58,000 nucleotides of DNA from Adiantum capillus-veneris (lineage: Eukaryota > Streptophyta > Polypodiopsida > Polypodiales > Pteridaceae), in NCBI GenBank assembly GCA_014529385.2, contig CM043967.1, positions 9,253,501-9,311,500 on the forward strand. The letters are read 5' to 3'. How positions within the stretch are numbered: the stretch's first letter is position 1; each line of letters starts with the position of its first letter. Shown one piece after another: positions 21,522-31,836 of this stretch. The notes under the pieces are model-generated. The model ran no database searches, was not told the DNA's origin, and worked only from the letters and a program-made list of their open reading frames with translations. The position numbers were made by a program, and so were the translations under genes.

Positions 21522-22655
21522 ATGGATTCCTCCAGCTCAGATGTGCAGCGTGACGACGCCCAGGTAATGTTCAAATTCCATTCACACATGCTCTCTACAC
21601 ATGGATTACAAGTACTTTCCAGAGTTTCGACCAGCATGTTATTGCTTTGGAAAACGTGAACGTTCAGACGAACCTTCGCTCGGCCTCTCTCAAAGGGGTC
21701 GTGAAAGGGCTCGGTTTCTGACTCTCTACTCTCGAAAATATGGCTCAGTCGACGACTGCGCGTATTTCCGAGGGCGAAACCCATCTCCAGCAATTGCGGA
21801 TGCAGATTGCTGCTTTTGGGCGTTCACAGGGTGGTCCGACTACCACGATTCCGTACAAAACTACAAATTTCTCAAGGAAAGAGAAGGAGTGTACGGAACT
21901 GGCCGTAAATAACTGGCAGCATCAATGGACCACGTATTTTGACCTCCATGGGGAGCATGATGAACGAAGGATTCAGACGATTCCTCTTTATCTGCGCAGT
22001 AAGGCGCTTACCTGGTGGCGCGACATGACAGAGAAGCCTACGACGTGGGCTGATTTTTGTGTGAAATTCAAGAGGGATTTCGCTAAAATGGACCCTTTGA
22101 AAGCTTATGCCAAACTGCAGAGTCTTTCAATGAATACTCTGTCTTTTAATCAATATACGACAGCTTTCAAAGAAGCGCTCACCTTCTGCAAGGTGGATTC
22201 TACGCACGCTGAGCACATGTACCTACTGAGATTGCATGAGGATTATCATTGAGCCTTAATCAAGGACAAAGCCCCGATTGATGTCGAGGATGCAGTGGCA
22301 AAGGCTAGGACGTTTATTTGATAAATGGAGCAAACTATGAGAAGAAAAGAACTGCATACCATCAATCTGGTGAGGGTGCTTCGAGAAAGCGACCCCGATT
22401 CCAGCATAAGTTCAAATCACCGCCGAGATCTTCTCAGGAGAAGAAGAAAGCCAAAAATGCTTCAGTTGCTGATGCAGTAAAGAAGGGGGTTGCTTTGGAT
22501 GTGGCCAGAAGGGTCACCAAATCAATGATTGCCCCAAGAAGAATAAGAAGACACAGAAACCACAAGGTCGTCCTTCGATTCAAATTCACGAGATCTCAGG
22601 TAACTCTGATGTCATTCAAATTGAAATCCATCATTTAGCGCACAATTCATGCACT
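21522..22655 (+). pseudogene. Element D gag with zinc knuckle
   Basis: A likely start is ATG at 21522 (MDSSSSDVQRDDAQ). The same protein frame resumes at 21623 (SFDQHVIALENVNVQ) after 59 bp bounded by GT and AG, and a TGA lies before the internal Met at 21740. The capsid shows NNWQHQWTTYFDLHGEHDE, LYLRSKALTWWRDM, FKRDFAKMDP and YTTAFKEALTFC. A stop (22250-22252) and a shift precede a CCHC knuckle CFGCGQKGHQINDC (22491-22532), which is in frame with the protease. The capsid differs clearly from those of A and C. Confidence 0.8.
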
Positions 22656-22676
22656 AACTGTACTTTTAGCACCAAA

Positions 22677-23273
22677 GTGTTTGATAAGCACGATCTTCTC
22701 CGTTTCCCCGGGAAGATCAATGGTCACGACGTGACCGTACTCCTTGATAATGGAAGCTCACACAATTTTGTGGATGCAAAATTGGTGCAAAAACTGAGCC
22801 TGCACACGTGGGAGAGTGACCATGAGTATCGCGTGAAAATGACTCGTGGCGAGGATACGAATGTATGGAATCTGATGGTTCCAGACTTGTCGCTCGAGCT
22901 AGCTGATTACAAAGAGAACCTGGATTTCCACATCATGCGCCTGGACAAAGCAAATGTTAGTTTAGGAATTCCATGGTTTTATGATAAACAAGACTCATTG
23001 TATATAGTCTATGTACATCACTCTCTTGTTTTTGTTAAGCAGGACATGCCTCATGTATCTGTGTCGCGTTGTTATCAGAAGTCTGTAAATAATGGTCTGG
23101 AAATGTATAAAGAAACAAAGTCTTCTGATGTTGACTTTTATCAATGTGTACCATTTGCTTGGTTTGATTCATTAATGCTTGGTACTTCTGTCACTGAATT
23201 TCGTAAAAATGTTTCATGTTCTTTTGTTGGACTTTGGGATTCCGACGAATCCAACCTTATCCAAAAATCATGA
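22677..23273 (+). pseudogene. Element D aspartic protease
   Basis: The frame continues from the zinc knuckle. LLDNGSSHNFVDAKLV carries the catalytic triad as Asp-Asn-Gly, and LDKANVSLGIPWF is the second conserved segment. A linker to RT follows and ends at a TGA. Retroviral-type proteases act as dimers that mature the Gag-Pol polyprotein; the Asn in the triad is unusual but known in plant Ty3 elements. Confidence 0.75.
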
Positions 23274-24611
23274 TTGATTTCAAGGATGTTTTTCGTTGAT
23301 GATCTACCTCCTGGCTTGCCGCCTTCGAGAGGAGTAGATCATGGCATTGAGTTGGTGGCTAGTAGTCAGCCCTTCTCAAAGCAACCTTATCGGTTTAGTA
23401 AAACCAAGGAGGACGAGATTCGGCGGGCAGCTGAAAGATTATCTCGACCGTGGTTTTGTTCGGCCAAGTAAATCCCCGTGGGGAGCGCTAGTGTTACTTT
23501 CTCGAAAGAAGGATAACACTATGCGCTTCTGCGTGGATTACAAAGGGTTGATAAGCTCACTATTAAGAACAAGTATCCGCTCCCACGCATGGACGATCTG
23601 ATAGATCGACTCCATGGAGCATTGTATTTTACGAAGATAGACCTGCGATCAGGCTATCATCAGATACTAATCAAACTGGAAGATATTCCTAAGACAGGCT
23701 TCCATACGCGTTATGGTCCCTACGAGTTTTTGGTCTTGCCTTTTGGTTTGACCAATGCCCAGCTACGTCTCAGCAAATGATGAATGATCTACTGAGACCA
23801 TTTTTAGGCAACTTTGTTGTTGTATTTCTCGATGATATCTTGATCTACAGCCGAAGTTTGTTTGAGCACCCAGCGCATATACGCGCTGTTCTCGAAGTAT
23901 TGAGAACTGAGAAGCTTTACGCTAAAGCTTCTAAGTGTGAATTCTTTTCTGAAGAATGCACCCAAGTAAAGTCCTTTTTAGGCTTTACCGGATTCTTTTC
24001 GCAAGTTTATCAAGGATTACTCTAAAAGTTGCTGCTCCGCTTACGCAACTTTTAAAAGGAAGGGTGAAAGGGCCAAAGACTTCGGGCCCTCATCGTAAAG
24101 GTAATCCCCCTGTTCTCTGGAATGAGCGTCTCGACGAGAGCTTTCAGACACTAAAGCACTTGGCGACTACTGTGCCAATATTGCACATTGTGGATCCTAG
24201 CAAACCGTTTGTAGTTGAAACGGATGCTAGTGATTATGCTATTGGTGCGGTATTATACCAGGATGGACGTCCTGTTGCGTTTGAAAGTAAGAAGCTTTCT
24301 GACGCTAAGATGCGTTATTCAACGTATGAAAAGGAGCTTTACGCAGTAGTCCACGCCTTGAGGAAATGGCCGCACTACTTGTATGGCTCTGCGTTTGTTG
24401 CATGGATCATCACTCCTTGCGCTATATCTGTGATCAGGGTGATCTCAGAGGCCGGAAGGCTAGATGGGTTGAGCTTATGCAAGAGTTTGACTTTGAGATC
24501 CGTTATAGAAAAGGATCCAGCAATCGAGTTGCCGATGCACTCAGCCGGATTCCTGAGGTTAACGCCTTGTCTATGGCTGAAATCTCGACGGATTTCTCTC
24601 TCTCTCTTTGA
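23274..24611 (+). pseudogene. Element D reverse transcriptase and RNase H
   Basis: RT starts at DLPPGLPPSRGVDHGIEL, with [22 protein letters not shown] (motif A), [11 protein letters not shown] and VVFLDDILIYS (active-site F-L-D-D, about 23823-23855). RNase H shows FVVETDASDYAIGAVL, YSTYEKELYAVVHALRKWPHYL and HHSLRYI, and ends with the ADALSRIPEVNA spacer. At least five frame changes are needed to follow the protein (near 23450, 23550, 23765, 24020, 24395), so no polymerase can be made from this copy. Confidence 0.88.
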
Positions 24612-24686
24612 GGGCTATGTCGTTCCGATGGCCACTTTGGTAAGATATGGAACGAGGTCGAAACGGGGCATGACTCGCGTACAGGC

Positions 24687-26096
24687 TTGGGTGATCCGGA
24701 GACCCAAGTAAGTCGTGCTGGAGAGACGAGACAGCGACAATATTCCATTAGAGGTGGCCTATTGTTCAGAAATGGTAAAGTCTGCGTGCCGGAAATCGAT
24801 GAGATTCGACAAAGGATTTTGTGCGAATGCCACGATGTTCCTAGCGCTGGGCACCCAGGCATCCAAAGAACGTTGGCTTTGATCAAGCGATATTTCTATT
24901 GGCCAAGAATGTGCTCTTACATAGAGGGCTATGTAAAGAGATGTGCTCAGTGTCAAGTCAATAAGGCAGAGCGCCTTAGGAAAGCTGGCCTGCTACATCC
25001 ATTGGAAATCCCAGATGCCAAGTGGCACAGTATTTCCATGGACTTCATCGTTGGTTTGCCAAATACTAGTCGGGGCAATGACGCTATTTGGGTTGTGGTC
25101 GATAGACTCACAAAAATGGCGAAGTTTATACCAACGAAGTTGACAGTAAAAAGCCATGAGTTGACGGTTTTATTTGTCGATCAGCTTTATAAGCTGTATG
25201 GTCTCCCTGAAGATATCGTCACTGATCGAGATACTAAGTTCACTGGCCAATTTTGGCGAGATGTCTTTGCTCACCTTCAGACGAAGTTGAGTATGTTGTC
25301 TTCTGCCATCCTGAGTCCGACGGACAGACTGAGAGGATGAATCAGACGTTAGAGGACATGTTGAGAGCCTATGTCTCTCACAAGCAATCTGATTGGGAAA
25401 GGTATCTTCCACAATTAGAGTTTGCCTATAATAGTAGCAAGCATTCTGCTACTGGATTTAGCCCATTCATGCTAATGTATGGATTTGAGTCTAAATCCCC
25501 AATTGCTATTGGGTTAGAGAAAGTCAAAGAACGCCAAGCTCGTGATTTCCTATATGATATGCAAGAAATGCTCGAATTGCCTAAGGATAGTATTAGAATG
25601 GCTCGTGATCGAGTCACTACTTATGCTAATCAAAAGAGATCTCCAAGGACTCTTGATGTGGGACAATGGGTCTATTTGAAGATACCCAAGGATTCCAAGA
25701 CTGTGCGAACAGGAAAGCATTATAAGCTTTCAGCTAGATATTGTGGTCCATTCTTGATCACAAAGAAAATTGGCCTAGTTGCCTACAAACTCGCTCTTCC
25801 TTCGGATGTTAGTGTACATCCAGTGTTTCATGTCAACCGCCTTAAAGTGAAATTGGGCGAAGCCGACGTTGTTGTGCCTATCGAGGAAAATGTATGGCAA
25901 GATATGCAAACTGAGTATATTCCTTGAGAGCCAGAAGCAGTTTTAGATCATCGTACCCGTCATTCACGTCAAAAGGCTTATGACGAGTACTTAATTAAAT
26001 GGAAGGGTCAATCTGAAAGGTTTGCTACTTGGGAACCCGTTAGAGGTTTGAAGGCTCAATATCCCCACTTCATTGATGAGGACATTAATGGTTCTT
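24687..26096 (+). pseudogene. Element D integrase with C-terminal chromodomain
   Basis: The HHCC zinc-binding part is CHDVPSAGHPGIQR...RCAQCQ. The catalytic core has SMDFIVGLP (first Asp), VTDRDTKFTGQFW (second Asp) and, after a frameshift near 25300, GQTERMNQTLEDML (Glu). The GPY/F-type region is YKLSARYCGPFLI with HPVFHVNRLK. After an in-frame TGA (25927-25929) a clear chromodomain follows: DEYLIKWKGQSERFATWEP. In chromoviruses this domain directs insertion to heterochromatin. Here a stop separates it from the integrase. Confidence 0.9.
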
Positions 26097-26109
26097 AAGG
26101 GGGAAAGTA
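26097..26109 (+). promoter_or_regulatory. Polypurine tract of element D
   Basis: AAGGGGGAAAGTA immediately precedes the 3' LTR start TGTTATG. Confidence 0.85.
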
Positions 26110-26451
26110 TGTTATGTCCCGCTCACAGGAGAGGGGATCTAGCCCAGATGCCGTCGGGATGGGCGTCCAGTGTCCGGGTGGACCTCATTTGCAGGGATCG
26201 ACCCCCACTGGCAGAGTGCCAGTGGTTAGCCCAGTGGTTAGCCCGTGAGGCTAGGAGTGCGTGAGGTCACCTCGAGGAGGTGAGGCCGGGTGGTATGGGA
26301 CGCCGAGTCTTACAGGTGCATGCCTACGTCCTCGGATGCTGGCCCCAGCACGAGGGAGCTGCCGGATGGTGGCTATGGTCGGGTGGTGAGTCTGATGCGT
26401 GTCTGTAGGCAGTCCGTGTAGCCAGGAGATCCACTCTCCTTCTTTGTTTCA
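26110..26451 (+). repeat. 3' LTR of element D
   Basis: 342 bp, TGTTATGTCC...TTTGTTTCA, followed by the target duplication GAAGG. It lacks the 56-bp block of the 5' LTR and has a local duplication of CCAGTGGTTAGC near 26220. Confidence 0.92.
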
Positions 26452-26456
26452 GAAGG

Positions 26457-27258
26457 GCAAAACAATTGTACTTGATATTAAACTTAAGGGCGAGTTTGTC
26501 CCTATTGTATCGGCTTCGGCCATTTCAAAGTTAATAAAATCCACTCTGTTTGTTTATGAAAGAGTTGAGGATAGGACAAATATATCTAAACTGGATAAAG
26601 AACACCAAGATTTTCTCAACTTTGCCGATTGCTTCTCAGAGGGCCTGCCAGACGAGTTACCACCTGCTCGTCCTGAAGACCATACCATTGATCTGATACC
26701 TGGAAACACACCACCGAACCGGCCACCTTACCGTGTGAGCCGAGCACAGAACGAAGAGATTATGAACCAAGTGAAAGACCTCTTGGAAAAGGGTCTTGTC
26801 CAGCCTAGTACTTCACCGTATTGCTCGCTAGTGTTGTTGTTTTTGAAGAAAGACGAATCTTGGAGAATGTGCATCGTTTATAGAGCTCTCAACAAAATCA
26901 CCATCAAGGACAGATTTTCAATTCCTAGGATCGATGATATACTCGACAGATTACAGGGATCCTCGTACTTTAGCAGGATTGATTTAAAGAGTGGATATCA
27001 TCAGATCCGAATCGCGTCGGGAGACCTCTACAAGACGGCCTTTCGGACGACTTTTGGGTTATTTGAGTTTTTGGTGATGCCTTTTGGCTTAACCAATGCT
27101 CCTACGACATTTAACCGGATGATGGACAGGATTTTTCGAGAGTACAGGCTACTTGTTGGCACTTTCTTTGACGATATCATTGTTTTCTCCAAGAATGAGG
27201 CAGAATATAGAGATCATCTGCTTGAGGTCTTTCAGGCATATTACAAGATCACAAGTTA
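26457..27258 (+). pseudogene. Element C reverse transcriptase
   Basis: The C frame resumes after the D target duplication as GKTIVLDIKLKGEF. RT follows: DELPPARPEDHTIDLIPG, RMCIVYRALNKITIKD (the usual CIDYR Asp is Val here), FSRIDLKSGYHQIRI, FEFLVMPFGLTNAP and TFFDDIIVFSKN (active-site F-F-D-D, 27164-27175). The frame breaks at 27258, at the palm-thumb boundary. Apart from that break and the Val substitution the domain is complete. Confidence 0.88.
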
Positions 27259-28068
27259 ATGGTCAATGCAAAAAAACGTGAATTTTTCCTACCAGAGATA
27301 CACTTTTTGGGACACATTGTGTCAGCAGCAGCAGGAGTGCAAATGGATCCAGCCAAGATAGAGACTATCCGTAATTGGCCCGATTTGAAGAATGTCCATG
27401 AAGTTAGAAGCTTCTTGGGATTGTGTTCGTACTACAAGCGGTTCATTCGAGAGTTTGCAGAGGTTGCTTCCTCTTTGCATATCTTGACACAAAAAGGAGT
27501 CCTTTTCTCGTGGGGACCCACAGAGGTGACTGCCTTTCAGACATTGAAAGAGAAATTGACTACGGGACCAGTTTTGACTTTGTCGGACTTGCAGAAGTCA
27601 TTTGAAGTATATTGTGATGCATGTGGTCGTAGTCTGGGTGCGTTCTTAATGCAAGAAGGCCATGTCATTGCTTCCGAGAGCCGATTGTTCTCAAGGCCGG
27701 AAATGACAGCACAGATTTATGAGAAAGAGCTTTTGGCGGTTATCCATGCTCTTACTCAGTGGCGGCACTACCTACTCGGAGCGGATTTTACTGTCTTTAC
27801 AAACCATCAGAGTTTGCGCTACTTCTTGTCACAGAAGCAGCTATCGGAAAAGCAGATGCGGTGGGCGAACATCTTGTCACAGTTTCACTTCCAGATTGTC
27901 CATGTTCAGGGACAAAAGAATTTGGTGGCAAATGCTTTGTCTCGGAAGCCGTTGGTTCTGGCTATTTCCGCGATACATCATAGGAGCTTCGAGGATATGG
28001 TCGATCATTATGCCACAGATCCGGATTTTGCAAACGTTTCACACGGATACGGGATGGGGAGACAATAG
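27259..28068 (+). pseudogene. Element C RT thumb/connection and RNase H
   Basis: FFLPEIHFLGHIVS, NWPDLKNVHEVRSFLGLCSY and then RNase H: EVYCDACGRSLGAFLMQEG, QIYEKELLAVIHALTQWRHYL, HQSLRYFLSQKQLSEKQMRW, followed by the LSRKP spacer. In the usual TDHQ motif the Asp is Asn (TNHQ), so one of the four acidic RNase H positions looks altered. The frame ends at 28068 and integrase begins in another frame. Confidence 0.88.
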
Positions 28069-28094
28069 CGGGATATTCCATTCAGGATGGCTAC

Positions 28095-28890
28095 TTGATG
28101 AGGACAACCATGTTATGCGTTACACAACCGTTGAGGGAAAAGGTTATGACCGAATGCCACTGTCCATCTTTTACGGGTCACCGCGGCATTGCTACCACCA
28201 TGAAAGTGGTAGAGAGATACTTCTTTTGGCCGAAACTTAAGAAGGATGTGGATGAGTTTGTGCGCGATTGCTTGGTATGCCAGAAGGTCAAGTTTGACAG
28301 GCATAAAGCACAGGGATTATTACAGCCTTTGCCCATACCCACCCGCCCATGGGAAAGTATTGCAATGAATTTCAGTTTTGATCTCCCGAGAACACAGAGT
28401 GGTCACAATGGTATCTGGACTGTTACTGACAGATTTAACAAGCAAGCTCATTTCATTCCAATGAAGAAAACAGTTAAGCCTGATTACTTAGCGAGACTGT
28501 TTGTGGCCCAGATCTTCAGATTACATGGCATGCCTGAGACGATTGTCTCCGACAGGGACCCCAGATTTACAAGTTTGTTTTGGAAGGCAATTTGGGAGAA
28601 CTTTGGCACGCGGTTGCAGTTCTCGTCATCTTTCCACCCGCAGACTGACGAGCAATTTGAGATTGCCAATTCAATGGTTTCAGATTTATTAAAGTCTTAT
28701 ATCTCGGATCTGGAGACTCAATGGGAAAAGTATCTACCTTTAATGGAATTGGCCTACAATAACACGATACACTCTTCGATGGGGAAGGCGCCATTTGAGA
28801 TTGTTGAAGGTGTTGAAAAGGTTCCACCCTTTCTAAGCACGAAAGATAAGATTTTTGAAGCGGATGAATACACGTGCGACTTAGATACGG
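28095..28890 (+). pseudogene. Element C integrase, 5' part (interrupted by element B)
   Basis: The zinc-binding HHCC part runs from HCPSFTGHRGIATT to DCLVCQKVKFD. The core reads SIAMNFSFDLP, where the first catalytic Asp is Asn (AAT at 28368-28370); VSDRDPRFTSLFWK keeps the second Asp; and the region HPQTDEQFEIANSMV keeps a Glu. The frame runs on to LDT at 28890, where B has inserted. A and G keep Asp at the first position, so the Asn is probably a decay mutation. Confidence 0.88.
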
Positions 28891-30067
28891 TGTTAGGTGC
28901 AGTGGAATGAATGTTGTATTTTCTCAAGATTAGTGATCTTCATTGCTCAAGGTTCCTTTTAGTTCTTAGGGAAAGAGAGAGCTTTCTGTCTTATGGAGAG
29001 TGCTATGATCACGAACAAAGTGAGTGGATATTGTGCGTGCAAGTGAATGAGACTCAGAGAAGGAGAGAGAAGAGATACGACACCCGAGAGTTTGTAAAAC
29101 CCAACTCCGAAGGCCCCACTCTCGTCGGCGAGAGTGGTCTACTTTGATTGCACAAAGGTGTACAATGCGAATGCAATGGACTGATGCAATGGGACTATGG
29201 CGATGACGACGACGGTGATGACAACGACGACTTGATGGCTGAAATCTGGGATCTTCTAATCGCTGAAATTCGGGACTGTTTCGGTGGCTGAAAATGACCG
29301 TTTTGGCTGCGTTTTTATGACTGAAAATGGGGGGAGCATCTGCAACCAACTTGGGAGGATCTTCTACGGGGCATAAGGCTGAAAATCTGTGTTTCTTCAA
29401 GGCTGAACTGCAGATTCCCTACCATTAGTGTTTGGGCTGAAAAACGCTGGAAATGGCTGAAGTCTGCTGGCGTTTTTGGGAAGGAAAACGCTATTGAAGC
29501 TATGGCGATTCTGCAATGAAAACGCTAGCTGAATTGGCACTCTAGGGCGATCATGCAAGGGGGACAAGCGCCAGAAGGTGGAGGACTTCACGGCGAAGGA
29601 AGGTCTGTGAAAAACGCCAAGGGGAAGGGAGGTATGGCGAGGATCTACTGCTGGGGGAGTTACTACTGTGAAGTTGCCTGTTGAGCGGGAAGCTCCTGCT
29701 GCCTCTTCTGCCAGAAAGTGCTAACTTGGGTTTGCTTATATATTAACTTAGCAAAATTGCCCTACCTACTTTTGTTGGAAAGTCACTTAAAAATAATAAG
29801 TGAAAATAACCAAAAATAGGAAAATAGGCTAAATGCACTGGAAAATTCCCCTAACTGATGCTAATAGATTCTGATGGGAATTTCGATGATCATGCTGTGT
29901 GCAACCGGAGGATATGCATCTATGCTAAGTGACTAGGCATGCACGGTCTACGAATAGACTCACAAAAGTGTCAGATCACTGCTAATCTAAACTGACTTGA
30001 CTGACGGGAACCCTGCTATGGTGTAGCTTGTCCACAGACACATAGGGTTGGGATGTGTCACGTGACA
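28891..30067 (-). repeat. 3' LTR of element B (left copy)
   Basis: 1177 bp. Minus-strand start TGTCACGTGACA directly follows the polypurine tract. It closely matches 33544-34725. Confidence 0.93.
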
Positions 30068-30079
30068 TCCCCTCCTTTT
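30068..30079 (-). promoter_or_regulatory. Polypurine tract of element B
   Basis: Minus-strand AAAAGGAGGGGA immediately precedes the LTR start TGTCACG. Confidence 0.88.
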
Positions 30080-30334
30080 CAAAGTGAGGTACTGGTACCG
30101 AACTGTATGGCGTCGAGGGAGATCGCCAACAGCATCCGGAATCCTGGAAGGGACTCTTCGCCGGCCCACTCTGATGTGTGGGTCGTGCAGTACTTGAACT
30201 TCATAAAGGTCTGCAATGCTTGCTTCTTTGGGCCGCGCCTAAAACGACACAAAGTCTTCTATGGCTCCTTCGATGCTTCAACTTCGTTGAGAGTCTTGCT
30301 TCTTTCGTCTTCAAGAATCTCCAAGGCTGAAAAT

Positions 30335-30706
30335 TCATGAAACCATCTGCAACACAAAACCATGAACATACCCATTCCATGTAAAGTGAAGGAAAAAAAT
30401 AGTCTTCTCTAAAGACTGTGTATGCAATGTAGATGAACATAGAGACGGAGTGACAACCCGTTGATCAAACACATGCAAACAATGAGGTCGAATCTTTTCT
30501 GTTTGATCGAAATCAATCAACTGTGGCAAATCACAATGGAAATGCCCATGCTTCGTGCTCATACAATCATGTGCTCTGTCAACAACTGTGTCATGCCAAG
30601 GAAGAGACATGGAATGTGAAATCCTGACATACAAACTTTTCAGCTTTTCATGAACAATCCGCATACATTCGTGCTCATCCATGAGAGAAACATGCTCAAC
30701 ATACAT
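30335..30706 (-). CDS. Element B third open frame, unknown function
   Basis: A 123-codon frame in a different phase from the protease frame, which it overlaps by 67 bp. Visible segments are SMSLPWHDTVVDRAHDCM, HGHFHCDLPQLIDFDQTEK and SLEKTIFFLHFTWNGY. No RT, integrase, envelope or other domain is recognised. It may be the continuation of the acidic protease-side polyprotein after a frameshift. Whether it is translated is unknown. Confidence 0.35.
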   Translation of the reverse strand: MYVEHVSLMDEHECMRIVHEKLKSLYVRISHSMSLPWHDTVVDRAHDCMSTKHGHFHCDLPQLIDFDQTEKIRPHCLHVFDQRVVTPSLCSSTLHTQSLEKTIFFLHFTWNGYVHGFVLQMVS

Positions 30707-31608
30707 ATGTCATGCCTAGGAAAAGGGATCACATAACGATGCTGACTAAAATACAGAAAACCTTCACGAATGAAACACTCAAACAATGCGTGCGTATCAA
30801 TCATGCGAACACATAATACTTCCTGTGAGGGTTCTTTGGTCCAAGGCTCGAGAGCCAAGATAGGTTCTTCGTGATTGATCGACTCTGCAACGAGGTTAGC
30901 TTCGCTAGAAAAAGCATCAACTAACACATCATCATTGTGAACAATCACATCTTGTTCATGCAATTCACCATGCTTGTCTTTATCATCCAAATCATCATGC
31001 TTGTATTTATCATCCAAATCATCATGCAAATCATTATCCTTCAAATCATCATGCTCCTCATAATCATGCAAGTTCTGTGTATCATGCTGTGGAAAAAAGG
31101 AGACTGAGAGACTCTCCTTATCTCGAATCCTTTCAACCTTGTCCTGCATATTAGCAATGAGAGATGGAGAAGGAGCAGTGTCCATTCCATGAAAGACAGT
31201 AGGAGAATCACTTTTGGCATTGAGAGTTAAAGTGCTAGCCTCCCAATCAACGAGAGGGTTTATTTCACGAAACCATTTCATGCCTAAAATCATATCACAT
31301 CCTGAGAGAGGAGAAACAACAAATCTTCTAGTGAAGGCAGTCTGTTGAATTGCAAACAACACATCAAGGCACTCCTTCGTGATGAGAGCGTCCATACCGG
31401 GACGAAAGCCAGAGACCTCGATAGGAGATCTCGGACTAACTTCGAGGCGGGCTCTCTCAACAAGAGAGGGACTGATCACATCATGCATACTACCTGGGTC
31501 AAACAATATGACAAAACGGTGCCCCGACGTACGACCATAACATTTAATGAGTGAATCATCAATGGGAGGGTCCGGAGAAACTTTGGGCACAATCGTGTTA
31601 TCATTCAT
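30640..31608 (-). pseudogene. Element B aspartic protease and acidic tail
   Basis: ILFDPGSMHDVISPSLV carries the triad as Asp-Pro-Gly (31492-31500), and VVSPLSGCDMILGMKWF is the hydrophobic partner segment, as in other Ty3-type proteases. Beyond about residue 190 the protein turns very acidic with imperfect repeats of the type KHDDLDDKDKHGE (31000 region). The Met at 31608 may not be the true start, because the zinc knuckle lies just upstream in another phase. The function downstream of the protease fold is unknown. Confidence 0.8.
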
Positions 31609-31667
31609 TGCATTGACGGATGTATGGGTGTTGTGGGTTCTTTAGATTCATTCGATTCAAGCTTAGG

Positions 31668-31709
31668 ACATATTCGTTTTATGTGACCCTTAATGTGACA
31701 ATGAAAACA
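31668..31709 (-). other. Zinc knuckle of element B gag (out of frame)
   Basis: Minus-strand CFHCHIKGHIKRIC, a C-x2-C-x4-H-x4-C motif that binds RNA in nucleocapsids. It lies in a phase different from both the gag frame (ending 31837) and the protease frame (from 31608), so single-base shifts have occurred on both sides. Confidence 0.85.
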
Positions 31710-31836
31710 TCGACCTTTCTTAGAATAAGTGCTTTGTTCTTCCGACGTGATGTATCCTCCTACAATTCCTTGTGCTACCTTTTCATCTAGAGTAAGCTTA
31801 GGTTTAGCAGTTGTGTTAGCCTTACCCTCAGATTCA

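Larger units (their letters stand above)
20197..26451 (+). mobile_element. Element D: chromovirus-type Ty3 element nested in C
   Basis: LTRs 20197-20581 and 26110-26451 are flanked by GAAGG (20192-20196 and 26452-26456). The primer site, a long leader with a GA tract, gag, protease, RT, RNase H, integrase and a C-terminal chromodomain are all recognisable, in Ty3/chromovirus order. LTRs of 340-385 bp are much shorter than those of A or B. Numerous single-base frameshifts break the coding region. The TSD and the exact resumption of the C reading frame after 26456 make the nesting certain. Confidence 0.92.

Noticed and set aside
30335-30706. Envelope-like gene in element B
   Set aside because: No signal peptide, transmembrane segment or furin-like site is visible; kept only as an unknown frame.
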